A stretch of DNA of 64,000 bases from assembly GCA_944470555.2 (NCBI GenBank), contig OX104127.1, forward strand, positions 52,628,934-52,692,933, written 5' to 3'. Shown here piece by piece: positions 1-13,290 of this stretch. Source of the DNA: Heterobilharzia americana. Taxonomy: Eukaryota > Platyhelminthes > Trematoda > Strigeidida > Schistosomatidae. A program made the translations under genes and the position numbers. Position 1 is the stretch's first letter. Each line of letters begins with the position of its first letter. The notes below the pieces were generated by a model that was not told the DNA's origin, did not search any database, and saw nothing but the letters and a program-made list of their open reading frames with translations.

Positions 1-550
1 AGCACTAGGCCTAAAATTGATATCTGGTGCAGAAGTTGCCTTAGTTTCAGGTACAGTAATTATGTATTTCTTCCAAACAGCCTGGGTTCATTTTTGGAAA
101 GTTATGCATGAGCGCCATCTGTAAGAGGGTTACACATTCTGAGTTTATCAAATATCTAGATTCGTAAAGACCAGGTTCAAAGGAGGCAAGGTTAATTGGA
201 CTCATACCTCTACAAAGCATCCCCGATTTGAGGCATTAAAGTACACAATGACTCACTACTGTAAATCAAATTATATAGAAAACATTTCACTTTTGACATA
301 GCATGAAGCTTATCTCTCTGGTAAAAACAGTTAAATATAAAGCTTAGATAAATATTTGCTAACTGTGCCTTTTTAGATTACAACACGAAAGGTGAATAAA
401 AGACTACATTTAAATCAGTGAAGTGACAGAATTTGAGAACTATGTTGCTACTATTACTAAGAAGCGAACGAATGACTTCAACCTGAAGCTATGTAAAAGC
501 TTGAAGTCTATAACTAAAGTAACAGCCTTCCCATAGTGTCCTGAAAAATA
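1..550. other. AT-rich flank with no recognised gene
   Basis: I see no reading frame, RNA gene or repeat signature here before the Penelope-like element. Part of it may be the decayed 5' end of that element, whose boundary I cannot place. Confidence 0.4.
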
Positions 551-559
551 TGTATTCAA

Positions 560-2567
560 CTTTCTAATATATCACTGTCGGCAATTTTTTAAGTGCAAAT
601 CTTGTCACTTGGACCTAAATTCTGTGATGTAACTTCAAAAGTCGATGAGCTCCACATGAAAGTCCAGTTCGAAAATCTTATTAGCCAAACCAAGGATCTA
701 GTTCCAGTTTCATTCGATGATGTTAACCATTTCAAATCAACAGTTTTAAATTGCTGTCTGGACTATATAAACAGAAAACCCAGCTATCGACATGTTTTGT
801 CAAAAGAAAATCGAAATCAATTAATTGAACTAAAGAAAAATGAAAATCTCGTCATGATACGCCCGGACAAAGGCTCTCGAATAGTTCTACTAAACAAATC
901 GGACTATTTGGAAATACTCTCACTCATTCTATCCGACGAAAATAAATTCTTAAAACAGATAACAGAAAGATTCTACTGAACAAGCAGAGCTGAAATTGTT
1001 GAAAACATTGAAGAAAATAAGAGTTGAATCATTCATTAGCGAAAAAGTATGCGAACAACTTCACCCATCAGGTTCTACGATCTCCCGTCTATACGGTCTC
1101 CCTAAAATACACAAAGAAGGCATCCCACTCCATCCAATACCACATATGATAAATTCTTTATATTATTCAATCGCGAAATAGCTGATGGAAATGCTAGAAC
1201 CTGTAAAGAATGGGCTTTTGAATTACAGTCTCCGTGTCACATCTGATTTTGTTGACTCAATAAAGAATATCAATTTGGCGGGTAAAAGAATGATTTCACT
1301 GGATGTCGTGTCCCTCTTTACAAATGTCCCACTGACAGGAACCATCTACTTGCTATGCGAATTCATTCAAGGTCATAACATAGGTGTTGGTTTCCCAACT
1401 AACTACCTAAAGGAGCTTCTCCTTCGATGTACCTTCAACGTACACTTCAGATTTAATAATGAGATCTACAGGTAGATAGATGGTGTGGCGATGAGGTCTC
1501 CATTAGGACCTCCGCTAGCTGACTGCTTCATGGCAAGCCTGAAAAACACCAAATTATCATCAACAATCAATGAACTCCATGTCTACAAAAGACATGGATG
1601 ATACGTTTGTAGTTTTTGATGAAAATATGAATCTTGCAAACCTGCTTCATACATTCAACGATGCTCAACTTTCAACCAAATTCACTCTACAATCAGGATC
1701 AAACTCAACCTTCCATTTTCTTGACGTTCAACTTCAAAGAAAAGACGATAATTCACTTCGTAGATCGATCTACAGAAAGCCTACATGGAATGGAAAATTT
1801 GCTAATTTTCAGAGTTCACTCCCCTTATGCAGGTAAAGAAATCTTATTCATTCACTTCCCTCGAGGATCAGCAAAATATGTACTAAGGACACGGTTGACG
1901 AAGAACTGCAAATACCTCGACGAACTCTAGCTGAAAACGGGTTCCCGCTCAGATTCACAGATAAGAAAATAAAACCAAAGAACCCAAGAGATCAAAGATA
2001 TTTGACGCTGAAAAAGTTTCTTTTGTTGAATCTTGAATTCAAAATGAAATTGCTGCAGAGATCCTGAGAAAACGACTGTCAAAATCTGTAAACAGAACAT
2101 ACTTCGCCGACAACCTTCGGATTATTTTCTTCTGCAAGAAACCTTTCGGTCAATGTGCGAAAAACAACCCGACGCATGAGGCTACATCAGTCCATGTATA
2201 CCAGTTTACTTGCCCTTGTTGAGCTGAGTACATCGGTCGTACCGTTAGTCCGCTTGTAAAACGTGTTCGCGAACACTACCCAACCTGGCTTGCAAAGAGA
2301 GAACGGATATGCATCTTCAGTTCGATAACAGAACACCCGGTGAACTCAAGCCACTTAGTTTCTTTCGAGAGCTCAGTCAAAATTCTCTACAGGGCTCGAT
2401 CAAACCACTCGAAGGGAGTAAAATCGAGGCATCTGTCTATAGCTGAAGCATTAGCTATCCAGAAGTTCAAACCAGCATTATGCGTGCAAAAAGGTACGTC
2501 CAACCTTTATTTTTGCCATGGCCATCATAAAGCCCTGTCGGCCACAGATTCATTTGTGTCAAACTGA
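560..2567 (+). mobile_element. Penelope-like element PLE-1 (broken RT plus GIY-YIG)
   Basis: A degenerate copy of a Penelope-like retroelement, whose intact protein joins a reverse transcriptase to a GIY-YIG endonuclease. The order is right: an N-terminal part (593-979) with a MIRPDKGSRIVLLNK stretch, the LYGLPKIHK motif (about 1090-1120), the palm motif SLDVVSLFTNVPL (about 1297-1335), MRSPLGPPLAD (about 1490-1522), the catalytic region as DMDDTFVVFDEN (normally a YxDD core) near 1594, FLDVQLQRKD near 1728, then a GIY-YIG segment with EYIGRT (about 2224) and a C-terminal part ending in a KPALCVQK motif (2340-2567). At least five frame breaks or stops separate these pieces, so it cannot encode one protein. 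It belongs with PLE-2 and PLE-5, which share the same C-terminal signature. The family call is secure; the 5' border is not visible. Confidence 0.85.
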
Positions 2568-2569
2568 AC

Positions 2570-2769
2570 CTGCATTACGTAATTAAAACCTTATTTTCAT
2601 GATCCGCTGTTTATTTTCTTACTCTGTCATAGTTTTATCCGGTATTACATAATCGCAATTTTATCTCCATAACCCTTCGTTCTTTTTCTTACTTTGCCAT
2701 ACATTCATCCTACATTACGTAATTACATTTAATTTCATAATCCCTTGTCTGTTTTCTCATTCTAAATAT
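2570..2769 (+). repeat. Three degenerate 70-bp tandem units after PLE-1
   Basis: Units begin at 2570, 2640 and 2710, exactly 70 bases apart. Each opens with a variant of CTGCATTACGTAATTA and continues with a T-rich block (TTTCATAATCCCTTGT-like) and a TTTTCTTACTCTGTCATA-like block. The last unit is partial. The array starts right after the PLE-1 reading frame, so it is probably part of that element's 3' untranslated region. No function can be read from it. Confidence 0.8.
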
Positions 2770-2879
2770 AACTGTGTATTAATTAACTTCCTTTCGTCAT
2801 TCAGTATATTTTGCCCCCTGACCGGGAACAATTCTGGAACATTCTACCTACTGTAACATATATTCACGAATGTACAGCT

Positions 2880-4320
2880 TAGTAAATGACTTCATCGAAA
2901 AGAAATGTTTTCTTCGCATCCACATCCAGTAATGAAGTGTGAAAAGGAAAACCAAAGACCTGTTTGTTTTAAGGTATGGAAGTTCTTTAGAAACGTGCAT
3001 TCAAACAATTCAAGGCATTTAATCAACCTTAAGAGAAATGACTGTAATTACCCCCACAAATATGATATAAGCAGATCATAACTCAGTGAATAGTTATGCT
3101 TATGATTAAATGAGGTGGGTATTCTCAAACATGGTAGTCGATATTTAAAACCAATTCATCAACCGATTTTTCTTCTCATACTTTCTATCCCCTAAGGTTC
3201 ATAGACTTGGAATATGGATAGTTTAGCTTGAGATATGAAGAGATATGTGAAGATCAACTCAATATAGTGCTTAATAACAAATTACACGGTTAGTTTCATG
3301 CAGGGACGCACTTTGTTGTGAATCAAAGGCTGCTTTCTCGAGGTGCTTTTTCCCATTTTGGACAAAAATTTGACTCTGGAACTTGAAATGCATCCAAGAA
3401 GCCTAGTCCAGGGTTATTTTAGAGTGACTAAACGTCTTGATAACATGAGAGTCTTTTGATTGCTACGAAATAATTTGTTGCTTCTGCAATACACATTTGC
3501 ATTTCAAGGTGATAATTAGCATTAATGGATGTCAGTCGGAGAACTATTAAAAGCCCGAAAGCACTGGATAGCTTTTTTTCTTCTATTAAAAGACACATCA
3601 CTAGTACGCGCCCATGACCTCACTAGGTATCGTGAAGTCTCGCAGCAAGCAAGTGGGTCGGAATTTAATAGTCCACACTATCCAAAGTGACAAACAGGAG
3701 AATGTGAAGCACTGAGTTTCAAACAAACCGTTGGATGACAACGCACTCGCAAAAGAACTGCCTGTTTTAAACTCCTTCATAAGCAGGTCGTGAGCGCATA
3801 CTGCAGACTAGTCCTATGTTAGAACAAAACAGCTTCTAATGCTTCCCGCTTCCAGCTACTGATCTTTTCAACCTGCAGAACTAAAAATGCGTTTTTGTCT
3901 TTGGCGTCGAAGTAAAAATAAACTGTATTGCATTGAGTATTGTTGCAAGTGATCTGGATGAAATTAAAATGTCTTTACTGTGCATGACTGTATGCAACGT
4001 TTAGCTTCTTATGAACAGTCATTAAGTGAACAGAATTTAATTTTGTTATAATGATTATTATTTGCTCGGTGAATATCGCTTTATCAAGTATTATTTTCGT
4101 TAGCATGATGGTGAGTATTATGCTTAGAAGGCGAAAAACTACCAACGAGTGTCATCAGTCTTTATAGGAAACTTTATCTAAGTGGATCCTCAATTCTACA
4201 ATTTCATTAGGCATATGCTTATGAATTCAAATAAACTATCACTAATACTTGGTCGACTAGTTCCACAAATATTGAGTTTGTAAATGGAAATTATATTCCA
4301 AGTTCAACTTCACAAAGTTA
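2880..4320. other. Spacer with no recognised gene
   Basis: AT-rich sequence between PLE-1 and RTE copy A. I found no reading frame with family motifs and no clear repeat. Confidence 0.4.
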
Positions 4321-4321
4321 A

Positions 4322-7300
4322 CTAGTGTACTGGTATACTAGTCGATCCTAAGCCCATATAAAAAGGAAAGGTTAGGAATAGAGCTAGAAAACCTAACCCG
4401 AAAAACAAATCCAATCGCTAAACGAACTTCAAAGCATAGGCAAAGTATAAAAATAAAAACAAACTTATTCCTCGCTAGAATCGGAGAGACGAAATGATGC
4501 CGGTTGGTGAAAGTCTTCCGGAAGAGACTTGGATGATGTGTCTTGCCACACTGAGAGCAAAAGTAAACATGGGGACATGGAATGTCCGAACAATGTTTGA
4601 ACCTAGCAAGGCTGCACAGATTACAAACGTTATGAGGAGGTGTGGCATAGAAGTGCTAGGAATCTGCGAAAGCAGGTGGAATGGAAGTAAACTCTCCAAA
4701 CTGTCAACTGGAGAGGAGTCAATAATCTACTCCGAAATTGTCACCCTCACGACAACAACCAGCTGACTGAGTTTCGGAGTGGTTATCATGATGGCCGCAA
4801 CAGCATCGAAGGCTCGCATGCAGTGAGAACCAATCTCATCCACGACCACGATCATGACAGCAAGATTCAACTCAAAAGGAAGGAAAGTCACAATCATACA
4901 ATGACACGCTACGCACCGTCGAATAATCCAGATCCAGCGATGAAGGAGGAATTCTATAGACAACTGTAACAAGATCTCTTGGCAGATGACGACATCAAGC
5001 TTCCAATGGGTGGGTAGACGTGAATGCGAAACTTGGAGAGAACAACACAGGAAGGGAACCCATCCATCAAGTGTCTTGAGGCACTCGGTGAATTGATGAA
5101 TGAGAATGGAGAACTGTTTGTAGATTTCTGCACATTCAACTACTCAGTGATTGGAGGTGAGGCAGTTTGTGCAAACACAAGGATATTCACAAAGCGAGTG
5201 ACATGGATTTGATTTCACCACCAGATGGACACACTACACTAAAAATCAGATCGACTTCATCTGAATGTGAAGAAAGTATAGATGCAGTCTACTGGACACA
5301 AGATTGGATGAGATCACGAAGATGAGCGGATATAGGTTGACACCACTCACTATCTAGTGCAAGCAGCCAATCCTCTGAATCAAGTTGAAAGCCTTTACAC
5401 AAGCTGGTGATAGACCACAGTTGAAGTTGAACACCGAGAACGGAAACTGGACCGAAGTAAAGGACGAAACTACAAAGGACATATTCACGTCGATCAGACA
5501 TCAGGATAGAATGAGAGACATTGAGCAACATCTCTGAGGGGATCTGTGTGGAAGAACACTGCAAGTTTTTTAAGGACATGTGTAGAGAAAGCTGCATAAC
5601 CGTATTAGGAAGGAAGAGGAGACAAGACGAGGAATGGATCTTGACGGACACAGTGAAACTGATAGAGGAGGGAGAGTGAGATGGTGAAGCAGATGATGAA
5701 GCAGTGCAGTGCACTGCAGTGCATGGATGAACAACGAAGAGAGAAACTGAACACAACCTGTAAACCACTACACTGGACAAAGAAGTGAGGGGAGTTCGCG
5801 GGAAGACAAAAGACACTTCTATGACACACTTGCAAGTGAAGCAGAACAGGCCGCATGTAGGAGTGACCTGATAACATTACATTAAATCACCAGGTTACTA
5901 TCTGCGAGGAGACCAACACAACACAGATGGAATCAATGAAAGATAGTGAAGGAAACTTGGTCACCAAAGAGGAGAATGAAGGGAAACAAAACGTTGGTCT
6001 GGCCACTTCAAAAACTCTTGAATCGACAACCACCACCATTACCACCTTCAACTCATCTCGAAATAACACCAGCAGTCGGAAGACAGAACTATTAATGGAC
6101 ACTAGCCCTCCGACAAAAATAGAAGTAGGGTCCTGAATGCAATAAATTTGCTGAAGTCCGGGAAAGCAGCACGACCAGACGTAATTCCCTCAGAAGCACT
6201 GAAAACAGTCGCAGAGACAACAGCGGACATGATCATACCACTAATGCTGAAGGTTTGGAAGGTAGGAAATGTAACTTCCGATTGGAATAAGGGCTGCCTT
6301 GTCAAACTCTTAAAGAAGGGAGACTTTAGTCTTTGCCAGAACTGAAGCGGAATCATGTTCCACTCATGTCCATCCCAAGCAAAATATTAAGCCGCTTCAT
6401 CCTGCGTGAATTCAAAATTACGACTGGAACGGGCCGACTGGCTTCAGGAAAAGCAAATCATGTCCGGATCAAATTGCAACGCTACGCATTATCATGGAAC
6501 AGACCATGCAATGGCAGTCAACTCATTGCCTCGAGTTCATCGATTTTGAAAAGGCCTTCGACAGCGTCGACCGAGAAGTGATATAGCAGGCAACTTCTTC
6601 AGCATTGCGGTTCTAGTGCCACAAAGCTTTGTCGACCTCATTCAACAGCTATTTGCCATATAATGCTATGTGCCCAGTGATTCACAATGGAGAGCTCAGT
6701 GACGCCTGTGAAGTGAAGACAGGAGTAAGACAAAGTTGCATATTGTCAACAATGATCTTCCTGATTGTGGTCTACTGGACTGGAGCGAGAAGATGGACAT
6801 ACGCTGTTTGACCGATGAAAAGACCCCGGAAGAAGATTTGGATTTCGCCAGTGATGATTTATATCTATTATCTCAAAAACTCGAAGATCTGCAGGAGAAA
6901 ACCAACAAGTAGACAGAAGAAGTAGGGCAGCGAACACGGGACTCCCTTCAAGTGATTGTTGAGAATACAGAGGTGATGACGATACCCAACCAACAACAAC
7001 AACAGGCATTAATCATCATCAATGGGAGAAATCTAATGAAGTAGTCTGTTTCACCTACACCTACCTAGGCAGGCAGCATCGTATAAAATACAGGCGGCAC
7101 AGGTACAGATGAGGCCATCAAAGTCAGGATCGGAAAGACAACAAGATAGACCCTCCTGCATTAATCTGAAACCAGTGTAGAGATCTACTACGCTGAACAC
7201 AGTATAAAGAACAAGATCTGTATTTTCAACACCAATTCAGTCAGGTCAGCGCCTTTATGTGATGGCTCAGAAACTTGGAGCAATACGAAAAGCGTTTCCA

Positions 7301-7690
7301 ACAAAATACAGACACTCACCAACAGCTGCCTAAACCCTATACTGAAGATCAAATGGGCCGAATAACAAGAACAAGCAACAAAGAAATCACTCTGGTAGCG
7401 AAACAACCAACAACCTATCGCCTGACTAATATGCAGAAGGAAGTGGAGATGAATTGGGCATACACTGAAAAGACTATCCGAGGGCATCACGCGCGAGTTC
7501 GTCGAGTGGAACCCGAAGTGGACACGACGATTTGGGCATCCGAGAGTAATATGGAGGAGATGGTGTGAGGAAGAAATGAAAACTTGTGGGTAGTGGTGAA
7601 GCCAGGTTCAAAAGGCTACAGAGAAAAGAGCGTGATGAAGACATGCTACTGAAGCTCTATGTTACACTAGTAAGCTAATGGGTAAATAAT
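4322..7690 (+). mobile_element. RTE-clade LINE copy A (SR2-like), degenerate
   Basis: A nearly full-length but decayed non-LTR retrotransposon. It opens with the shared leader (CGATCCTAAGCCC-like, about 4345), followed by the apurinic endonuclease start at 4494-4766, which includes WNVRTMFEPSKAAQI and GICESRWNG. The reverse transcriptase remnant contains KAFDSVDRE-like sequence (about 6548-6580), and FASDDL near 6850 stands where the FADD catalytic motif is expected. The 3' part encodes remnants of the C-terminal arginine-rich region and ends in a CTACTGAAGC-CCTATGTT-like tail followed by a TAAATAATAAAA stretch, the AT-rich simple tail expected of RTE elements. Many stops and shifts interrupt it. 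It shares private changes with copy F, including the CAGTGCAGTGCACTGCAGTG block near 5701. Long open frames on the opposite strand here (for example 5289-5816) are antisense shadows. Confidence 0.85.
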
Positions 7691-7699
7691 AAAAACACA

Positions 7700-8285
7700 A
7701 AAATGTTTATGTCCTCAAAAGTATCTTGGTGAACACAGAAGAAAGTCTTTGGGTTTCGATGAGGTGGATGTAAGTAAATATGAACCTTTTCTCAGCTAAT
7801 CACTGCAGAGGATCAAGTCCAGGCAGGGTAGTTTCTCTGTTAGCCACATTCTTTTGTTTACCTCATCCTCAGAACTTAGTTCAGCCTACAATATTTTCCC
7901 TGTTAGATTCTCGCATAACTTTTTCCGCAGTATCTTTATTATACAACAAAAGACGTTTAGCAAAGAGCCACTCTTTTCTGGGAAATCATTCTCAAGCTGT
8001 GCAGTCGCAGGCAGAAAATATTCTATTCGCACAATAACTGAAAAGAAAGGTCTCTTGAACTATTTTGAACGTAGTTCTTATTTGATTATAAATTGGGAAC
8101 TAGGAAAAACGAATTGCACAATGTTCAAAATAGTAATAAGAAGAAGACTTATCGAGACTGGAGTAACATTTGGTTACTAAGTTAATTTATGCAATTTATT
8201 GAATGTGGAGCGAAATCAGAATCATAGGGGTGCAGAAACGTAATGTTTAGGAAGATGTGAATGGAAAGATTTTCGAAGGTAAAAA
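7700..8285. other. Spacer with small unassigned frames
   Basis: Two overlapping plus-strand frames (7780-8037 and 7854-8180) are open but show no motif, biased composition or start context that supports a gene. I treat them as chance frames. Confidence 0.35.
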
Positions 8286-8289
8286 TACT

Positions 8290-8990
8290 TTGGTAGGTTA
8301 TATCCACCACAATCCAGGGGGCTGGGAAAATTTCTTTTCAACGTCTAGCTCAGGTTCCAAAGTACTACTTGCCGTGGCTTCCGCATTTTGAAGAAGTTTT
8401 AAGCGAACATCTTTAAATAGATTTGCACGAACTCTACAGATGACACTAAAGTTGTTTTCTGCATTAATCGGGTAGTCTTGATCAGTGAAATGTTCTAAAC
8501 CATAGCTGAAAAGTGTCCTCTTTTCTCCCTTGTGAAAGTACGCTGGCATATGTTCGGAAGTGCGTTTGGAAAGAGAACGGTGAGTTTGGTCAATATACTT
8601 TACTCCGTGGGAGCAAGTAAATTAATAAAAACACATCGAGGAGACCAAGGCAGCTAGTCAACTTATCTTTTACGCATAATCGGAACATTGGAAGAGTGGG
8701 GAAAGTAAATCTCAGTTTAGCAGCAGAGAATGTCTTTCTCAGTGAGCATGCTATACGGTTTCTTAATATATCTGCTGTGTCTCTGTTGAACTTTAAGGCT
8801 TCTTAGGGCTCGCAGAAGCGGAAAAAATACTCAGTTTAAGTTTCAAAGTTTTCGCAGTGGGACGCCTAGGATACTAATTTTCAATCAAACCATTGAAAAA
8901 AGTTTTTTACATCTTTCAGAGTATCAGGACTGTGCGTAGTGTAGATTTTATGGCACAATGTGCTGCACACCTAAAGTGGATTTCCTAGAA
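8290..8990 (-). mobile_element. PLE-2: GIY-YIG end of a Penelope-like element
   Basis: Read on the minus strand, the interval gives a linker with SLRKTFSAAKLRFTF (about 8755-8710), then a Cys-containing segment with KYIDQTHRSLSKRTSEH (the degenerate GIY-YIG core, about 8605-8555), then 8549-8298 with NFSVICRVRANLFKDVR and an AEATA...KKFSQP ending. This is the usual linker, endonuclease and C-terminal order of a PLE, without the reverse transcriptase. The YIG core has become YID, several stops interrupt it, and the right edge abuts RTE copy B, so it is a truncated dead copy. Same lineage as PLE-1. Confidence 0.75.
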
Positions 8991-9044
8991 TTAAGTTCCG
9001 TCTCTAATGCGAAACTGATTTAAGGGTATCAATTAATAAATTGA

Positions 9045-10432
9045 GACAAAATATCATCCTGGAGAGATTAAAGGATGCGCTGGATTCAAAATTACCACCA
9101 GAACAGGCTGGCTAAATTCAGGAAGAACAAATCATGTCCGGATCAAATCAAAACACTACGCATCATCATAGAACAGAGTATACAATGGCAGTCAAACCAC
9201 CACCTCAACTTCATCCACTTCCAAAAAGCCTTCGACAGCGTAGACCCAGAACTAATTTGTCAGGCAGGTGCTTCAACACTACGGTCTTAGTGTCACAAGC
9301 CTTCATCAACCTCTTTCAACAACCGTATATTACATGACGCTACATACCAGGTAATTCACAATGGAAAGCTCAGTGACGCCTTTCAAGTGAAGACAAGAAA
9401 GACAAGGTTTCGGCACACTGTAACCAATCATCTTTATGACTGTTGCCCACTAGATCAAGCAGCAAAGCGTGAGGAGCGGGAAGTTGGGCATACGATGTTA
9501 CACGAACGAAAAGGCATAAGAAGATTTGGATTTCGCCAGTGATCATCCACGTCTATTGTCCTATTGCACAAACTCGAAGATCTACAGGAGAAAACTAACA
9601 AGTTGACAGAAGAGTCAGGGCAGCGAAAACCGGAATTCAAGTGAACGTGGAGAAGACAGAGGTGATGAAGATACCCAACCAACAACACCACCAATAACAA
9701 CACAACAACAAGCAATAATCACCATCATCGGCAGAAACCGAAACCAAGTTGTCTGTTTCACCCACACCTACCTAAGCAGGCAGCATCATTTCAACTACTG
9801 GTGGCACAGGTACAGATGACGGTGTCAAAACCAGAATCAGAAAGACAGCAAGATAGGCTTTCACGAATCTGAAATCAGTGTGGAGATCTACTGCACTCCA
9901 CTCAGCACAAAGCACAAAGAACAAGATGCGGATAAATTAACACCAATTCAGTGAATTCAGTGCTTCGATGTGACGGTTCAGAAATTTGGCGCGTCACGAA
10001 AGGCATTTGCAACAAACTTCAGATATTCATCAACAGCTGCGTACGCTGGCTCGATAGTGAAGATGGAGATCACATGGCTAGAATGATAATAATAACAATG
10101 AGGCACAAGGAACTCTGACTTGGAGATGAACCAACGAAGCAAGAACCTATTGCCAAACAAATATGCAGAAGGAAGTGGAGATGGATTGGTGACACAGTGA
10201 GAAGACCTGCTGAAGACATCGCGCAGGAGGCCGTCGAGTGGAACTGAAAGGGTAAATGACGAGTTGGGCGTCTGAGGTGAGGGTGAGGCGGAGGAGATCA
10301 TGTGAAGTTGAAATGAAATCTTGTGTGCAGTGTTGGAGGCAGGTTTAGAAGACTGAAGAGAAGCGAGTGAAATGTAGACGTGCTACTGAAGCTGTATGTT
10401 CCACTAGAAACACAAGGGAAAAAATAATGATA
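9045..10432 (+). mobile_element. RTE-clade LINE copy B, 5'-truncated
   Basis: The 3' half of an RTE element. It begins within the reverse transcriptase (ILERLKDALDSKL-like region) and keeps a shifted match to QKAFDSVDPE near 9225 and the CAACAACAAC-rich spacer near 9675. It ends with CTACTGAAGCTGTATGTTCC and an (AATAATGATAATAA) tail. It is very close to the matching part of copy D: both share the same deletion-bearing AGGCTGGCTAAATTCAGG segment and the same CACAATGAGGCACAAGG-like 3' variant. 5' truncation is the normal outcome of target-primed reverse transcription. No frame is intact. Confidence 0.85.
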
Positions 10433-12106
10433 ATAATTTTGTAGAGTATCCGTACTTCTGAAGATGATGAAGTTGTCGTCTACATATCGGTTATAAAGTC
10501 GATTATTCTTCTAAAGGGTGTGTTCTCTAGATTTGACATTAAGAAATCTACAAACAAGGGCAGCAACAGTGACGCCTTTGCATAGCAGAAGGCATGAAAA
10601 TCAAAGAATTACGCTGTTGTGCACTGCTGACAGGAGGGGGGGGGCATTTTATTCTGTTGTACTTTTTAAACTAATTACCCGCTGATCTGCTACACTGTGG
10701 TCTCCTCAGTAATAAAATATTATCACCTGAAGATAACTTGAACTCTTTTTCAAGGCTAGAAATATTTGATAATAACTGATTGTTTTTAAACTGCATAACA
10801 TAGTCCATTAATAGAACGTTTCCATATAAAATATGAGATTTAATACCTCCAAATGTACTAATACACCCATAAAAATGTCAAGTATTTTGTATTTCAAACT
10901 TCACAGAATCTTTATAAACCTTACTGGTGTAAATTATTCAGGAATGTAGCCTTCAGTAATTACTTGTTCTTTTTTATTGTCTTAACTAGAAGTTCTCCAT
11001 TTCAAGTTTTGGCTTAGCTAATTATTCTGGTAATTACTGGAAAATGTTATTAAAATGGTAACTTTTTACTGAATGAACTTGTTAGGAGATCGTTGTACTT
11101 AATTAAACCGTATCTTATTTCTAGATTCGTCATAGAATAAAGTTTAATTTTGAAAGGAATGAGTAAAGTAAGTAATAAACATATCCTCATACTGACTGTA
11201 TTCATGAAAATCTATACAGAATCTAGCTGAAAATATCAAATTAACAATAAGAGATTTTGATAAAACAGATGTTGATATGGAAAGTCATTACGAAATACTT
11301 TTTGAAATGACAATAATTCTATGTCGTAGACTGAAAATTTCTTTTCAGAAAAATAACATTAAGAAAGCTCAGTACAAGTGGAAATATATTGGATGACATT
11401 TAATGCATAAATATACAGTTGACTCTAGCTAAACTGATCTATGGAATTTCTATTTGCTAGAAATGGAAGAAAATGTCACAGAAATCGATGGTCAATATGA
11501 TTCACTTTTTCATTTCAATAATTTTAAGTAACTATAACATAAAATAAATGATAACTATGTCACTCTTCACATTAATTGTAAAGAAATTGGATTTTAATAA
11601 ATCATCTAAGCAATCTCCTTTGATTTAAAACAGTAAACGAATAAAACAGACTCACTGCAGATTATCATATGCTTTTTTCGCTCACAAATATATGAATTCC
11701 AATGAATTAGAAGTGAATGTGAAGTCACTGCTTGATGACTACCGAAAATATGAAATCTTTTAGTAAGAATTGTAAAAGTTAGTGTTTTATGCTGCTCTCA
11801 CAGTGTATACAATTATTTTTTTTTCCCGAAAACTTTGGTTATTCAACTATTGTTGTGCAGTGTATTATCTGGCTGATGAATTTTGTGTATCATATGAAAA
11901 AGTACATTCTGTAAATGAACTGTTCGATATTATGATATGTATACTTAAAAACTACTAAATATATTATCCAATTCGACGAAACTTGCCAACCAGTCTAGTA
12001 GTATACTTACATCATCATCAAACGTAATAGAGAAGTGTGTTAGGTATATGTGGTCCAAGAAACGCGCAAAATAACTGGCTAACTTTTGATTTAATTCTCC
12101 CTGTGC
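10433..12106. other. AT-rich spacer, no gene recognised
   Basis: Contains a short run of G near 10636 and otherwise AT-rich sequence with only short frames. I see nothing I can name. Confidence 0.4.
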
Positions 12107-12121
12107 ATTTACTACTATGAA
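12107..12121 (+). repeat. Target-site duplication, left copy (RTE copy C)
   Basis: The 15-base string ATTTACTACTATGAA here is repeated exactly at 15406-15420, immediately after the 3' tail of copy C. This fixes both ends of that insertion. Confidence 0.85.
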
Positions 12122-12372
12122 CCTCGCCTTTTTAATTAGTTCACTAGTTATTAGCCGGTCCTAAGCCCGGGTAAAGAGGGAAGGTTGGGCATACGGCTAG
12201 CAACCCTACACCGTAAAACAAATCTAACCGCTAAAGAAACTTCACAGCACAAACGATACATAAACAATAATAACAAAATTATTCCTCGCTGGAATCGGAG
12301 AGGCGAAATGACGCCAGTTGGTGAAAGCCTGCCTTCGGCAAGCCAATTGGCCGATGTGTCTTCCCGCCCTCG

Positions 12373-13290
12373 ATGAAAGCGAAAGTAAATGTGGGGAAAT
12401 GGAATGTCCATACGATGTTTGAACCCAGCAAGGCAGCCCAGATTGCAAACGAGATGAGAAGGTATAACGTCGAAGTGCTTGGAATTTGCGAAAGCAGATG
12501 GAATGGGAGTGGACTCTCCAAACTGTCAACTGGAGAATCAATAATCTACTCCATTATTGTCACCCACACGACAGCCACGAGCACACTGAGTTATGATGTG
12601 GCTATCATGATGTCCCCAACAGCATCGAAGGCTCTCATGCAGTGGGAACCAATCTCCTCCAGCATCAGGATCATGAGTGCAAGGTTCAACTCAAAAGGAA
12701 GGAAGGTCACAATCATACAGTGTTATGCACCTACAAATAATGCAGAGCAAGAGGAAAAGGAGGAATTCTATAGACAACTTCAATCAAGACTGGACAAGAC
12801 GTCAGTTGGCGATATCAAAATTCTAATGGGTGACATGAATGCCAAACTGGGAGGGGACAACACAAGAAGAGAACTAACCATGGGTCGAGAGGCGCTAGGT
12901 GAAATGAACGAGAATGGAGAATTGTTAGCAGAATTCTGCGCATTCGGCGATTTGGTAATTGGAGGGAGTGTGTTCAGGCACAAAGATATCCACAAAGCGA
13001 CATGGATTTCACCAGATGGACACACTAAAAATCAAATCGACTTTATCTCAATCTCGAGAAAATGGAGACGCAGTCTACCTAACACAAGGTCAAGAAGAGG
13101 AGCAGATGTAGGTTCACACCACTATCTAGTGCAAGCTACCTTCCAAATCAAGTTAAAAGCCTTCAAGGAAGTTGGTGATAGACCTCAGTTCAAGTACAAC
13201 ACTCGGAAACTGAAGGATGAAACTACAAAGGAAATCTTCACTGCAGCCAGTCATCAAGACAAAATGGGAGATATCGGGGAACATCCCTGA
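12373..13290 (+). pseudogene. Copy C: AP-endonuclease domain frame
   Basis: A 305-residue frame covering the apurinic-type endonuclease that nicks target DNA for LINE integration. Recognisable elements are the N-terminal WNVHTMFEPSK, the acidic catalytic segment GICESRWNG (about residues 36-44), the QCYAPTNN strand, the GDMNAKLG active-site loop (about residues 154-161) and the ATWISPDGHTKNQIDFI block. The last catalytic motif, usually SDHxLV, reads GSHHYLV, so a conserved Asp is replaced. The frame then runs to a stop at 13290. The real continuation is in another frame (13217-13573, NIPEETCVEEHWKS...), so about one base has been gained or lost near 13270. The upstream start is unclear; the ATG used here may not be the native one. 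Confidence 0.8.

Noticed and set aside
5289..5816. Long minus-strand frames (175 aa here, also 13153-13671 and 45858-46385)
   Set aside because: They lie exactly antisense to the RTE connector region and recur at the same place in copies A, C, D and F. They are shadows of the element, not genes.
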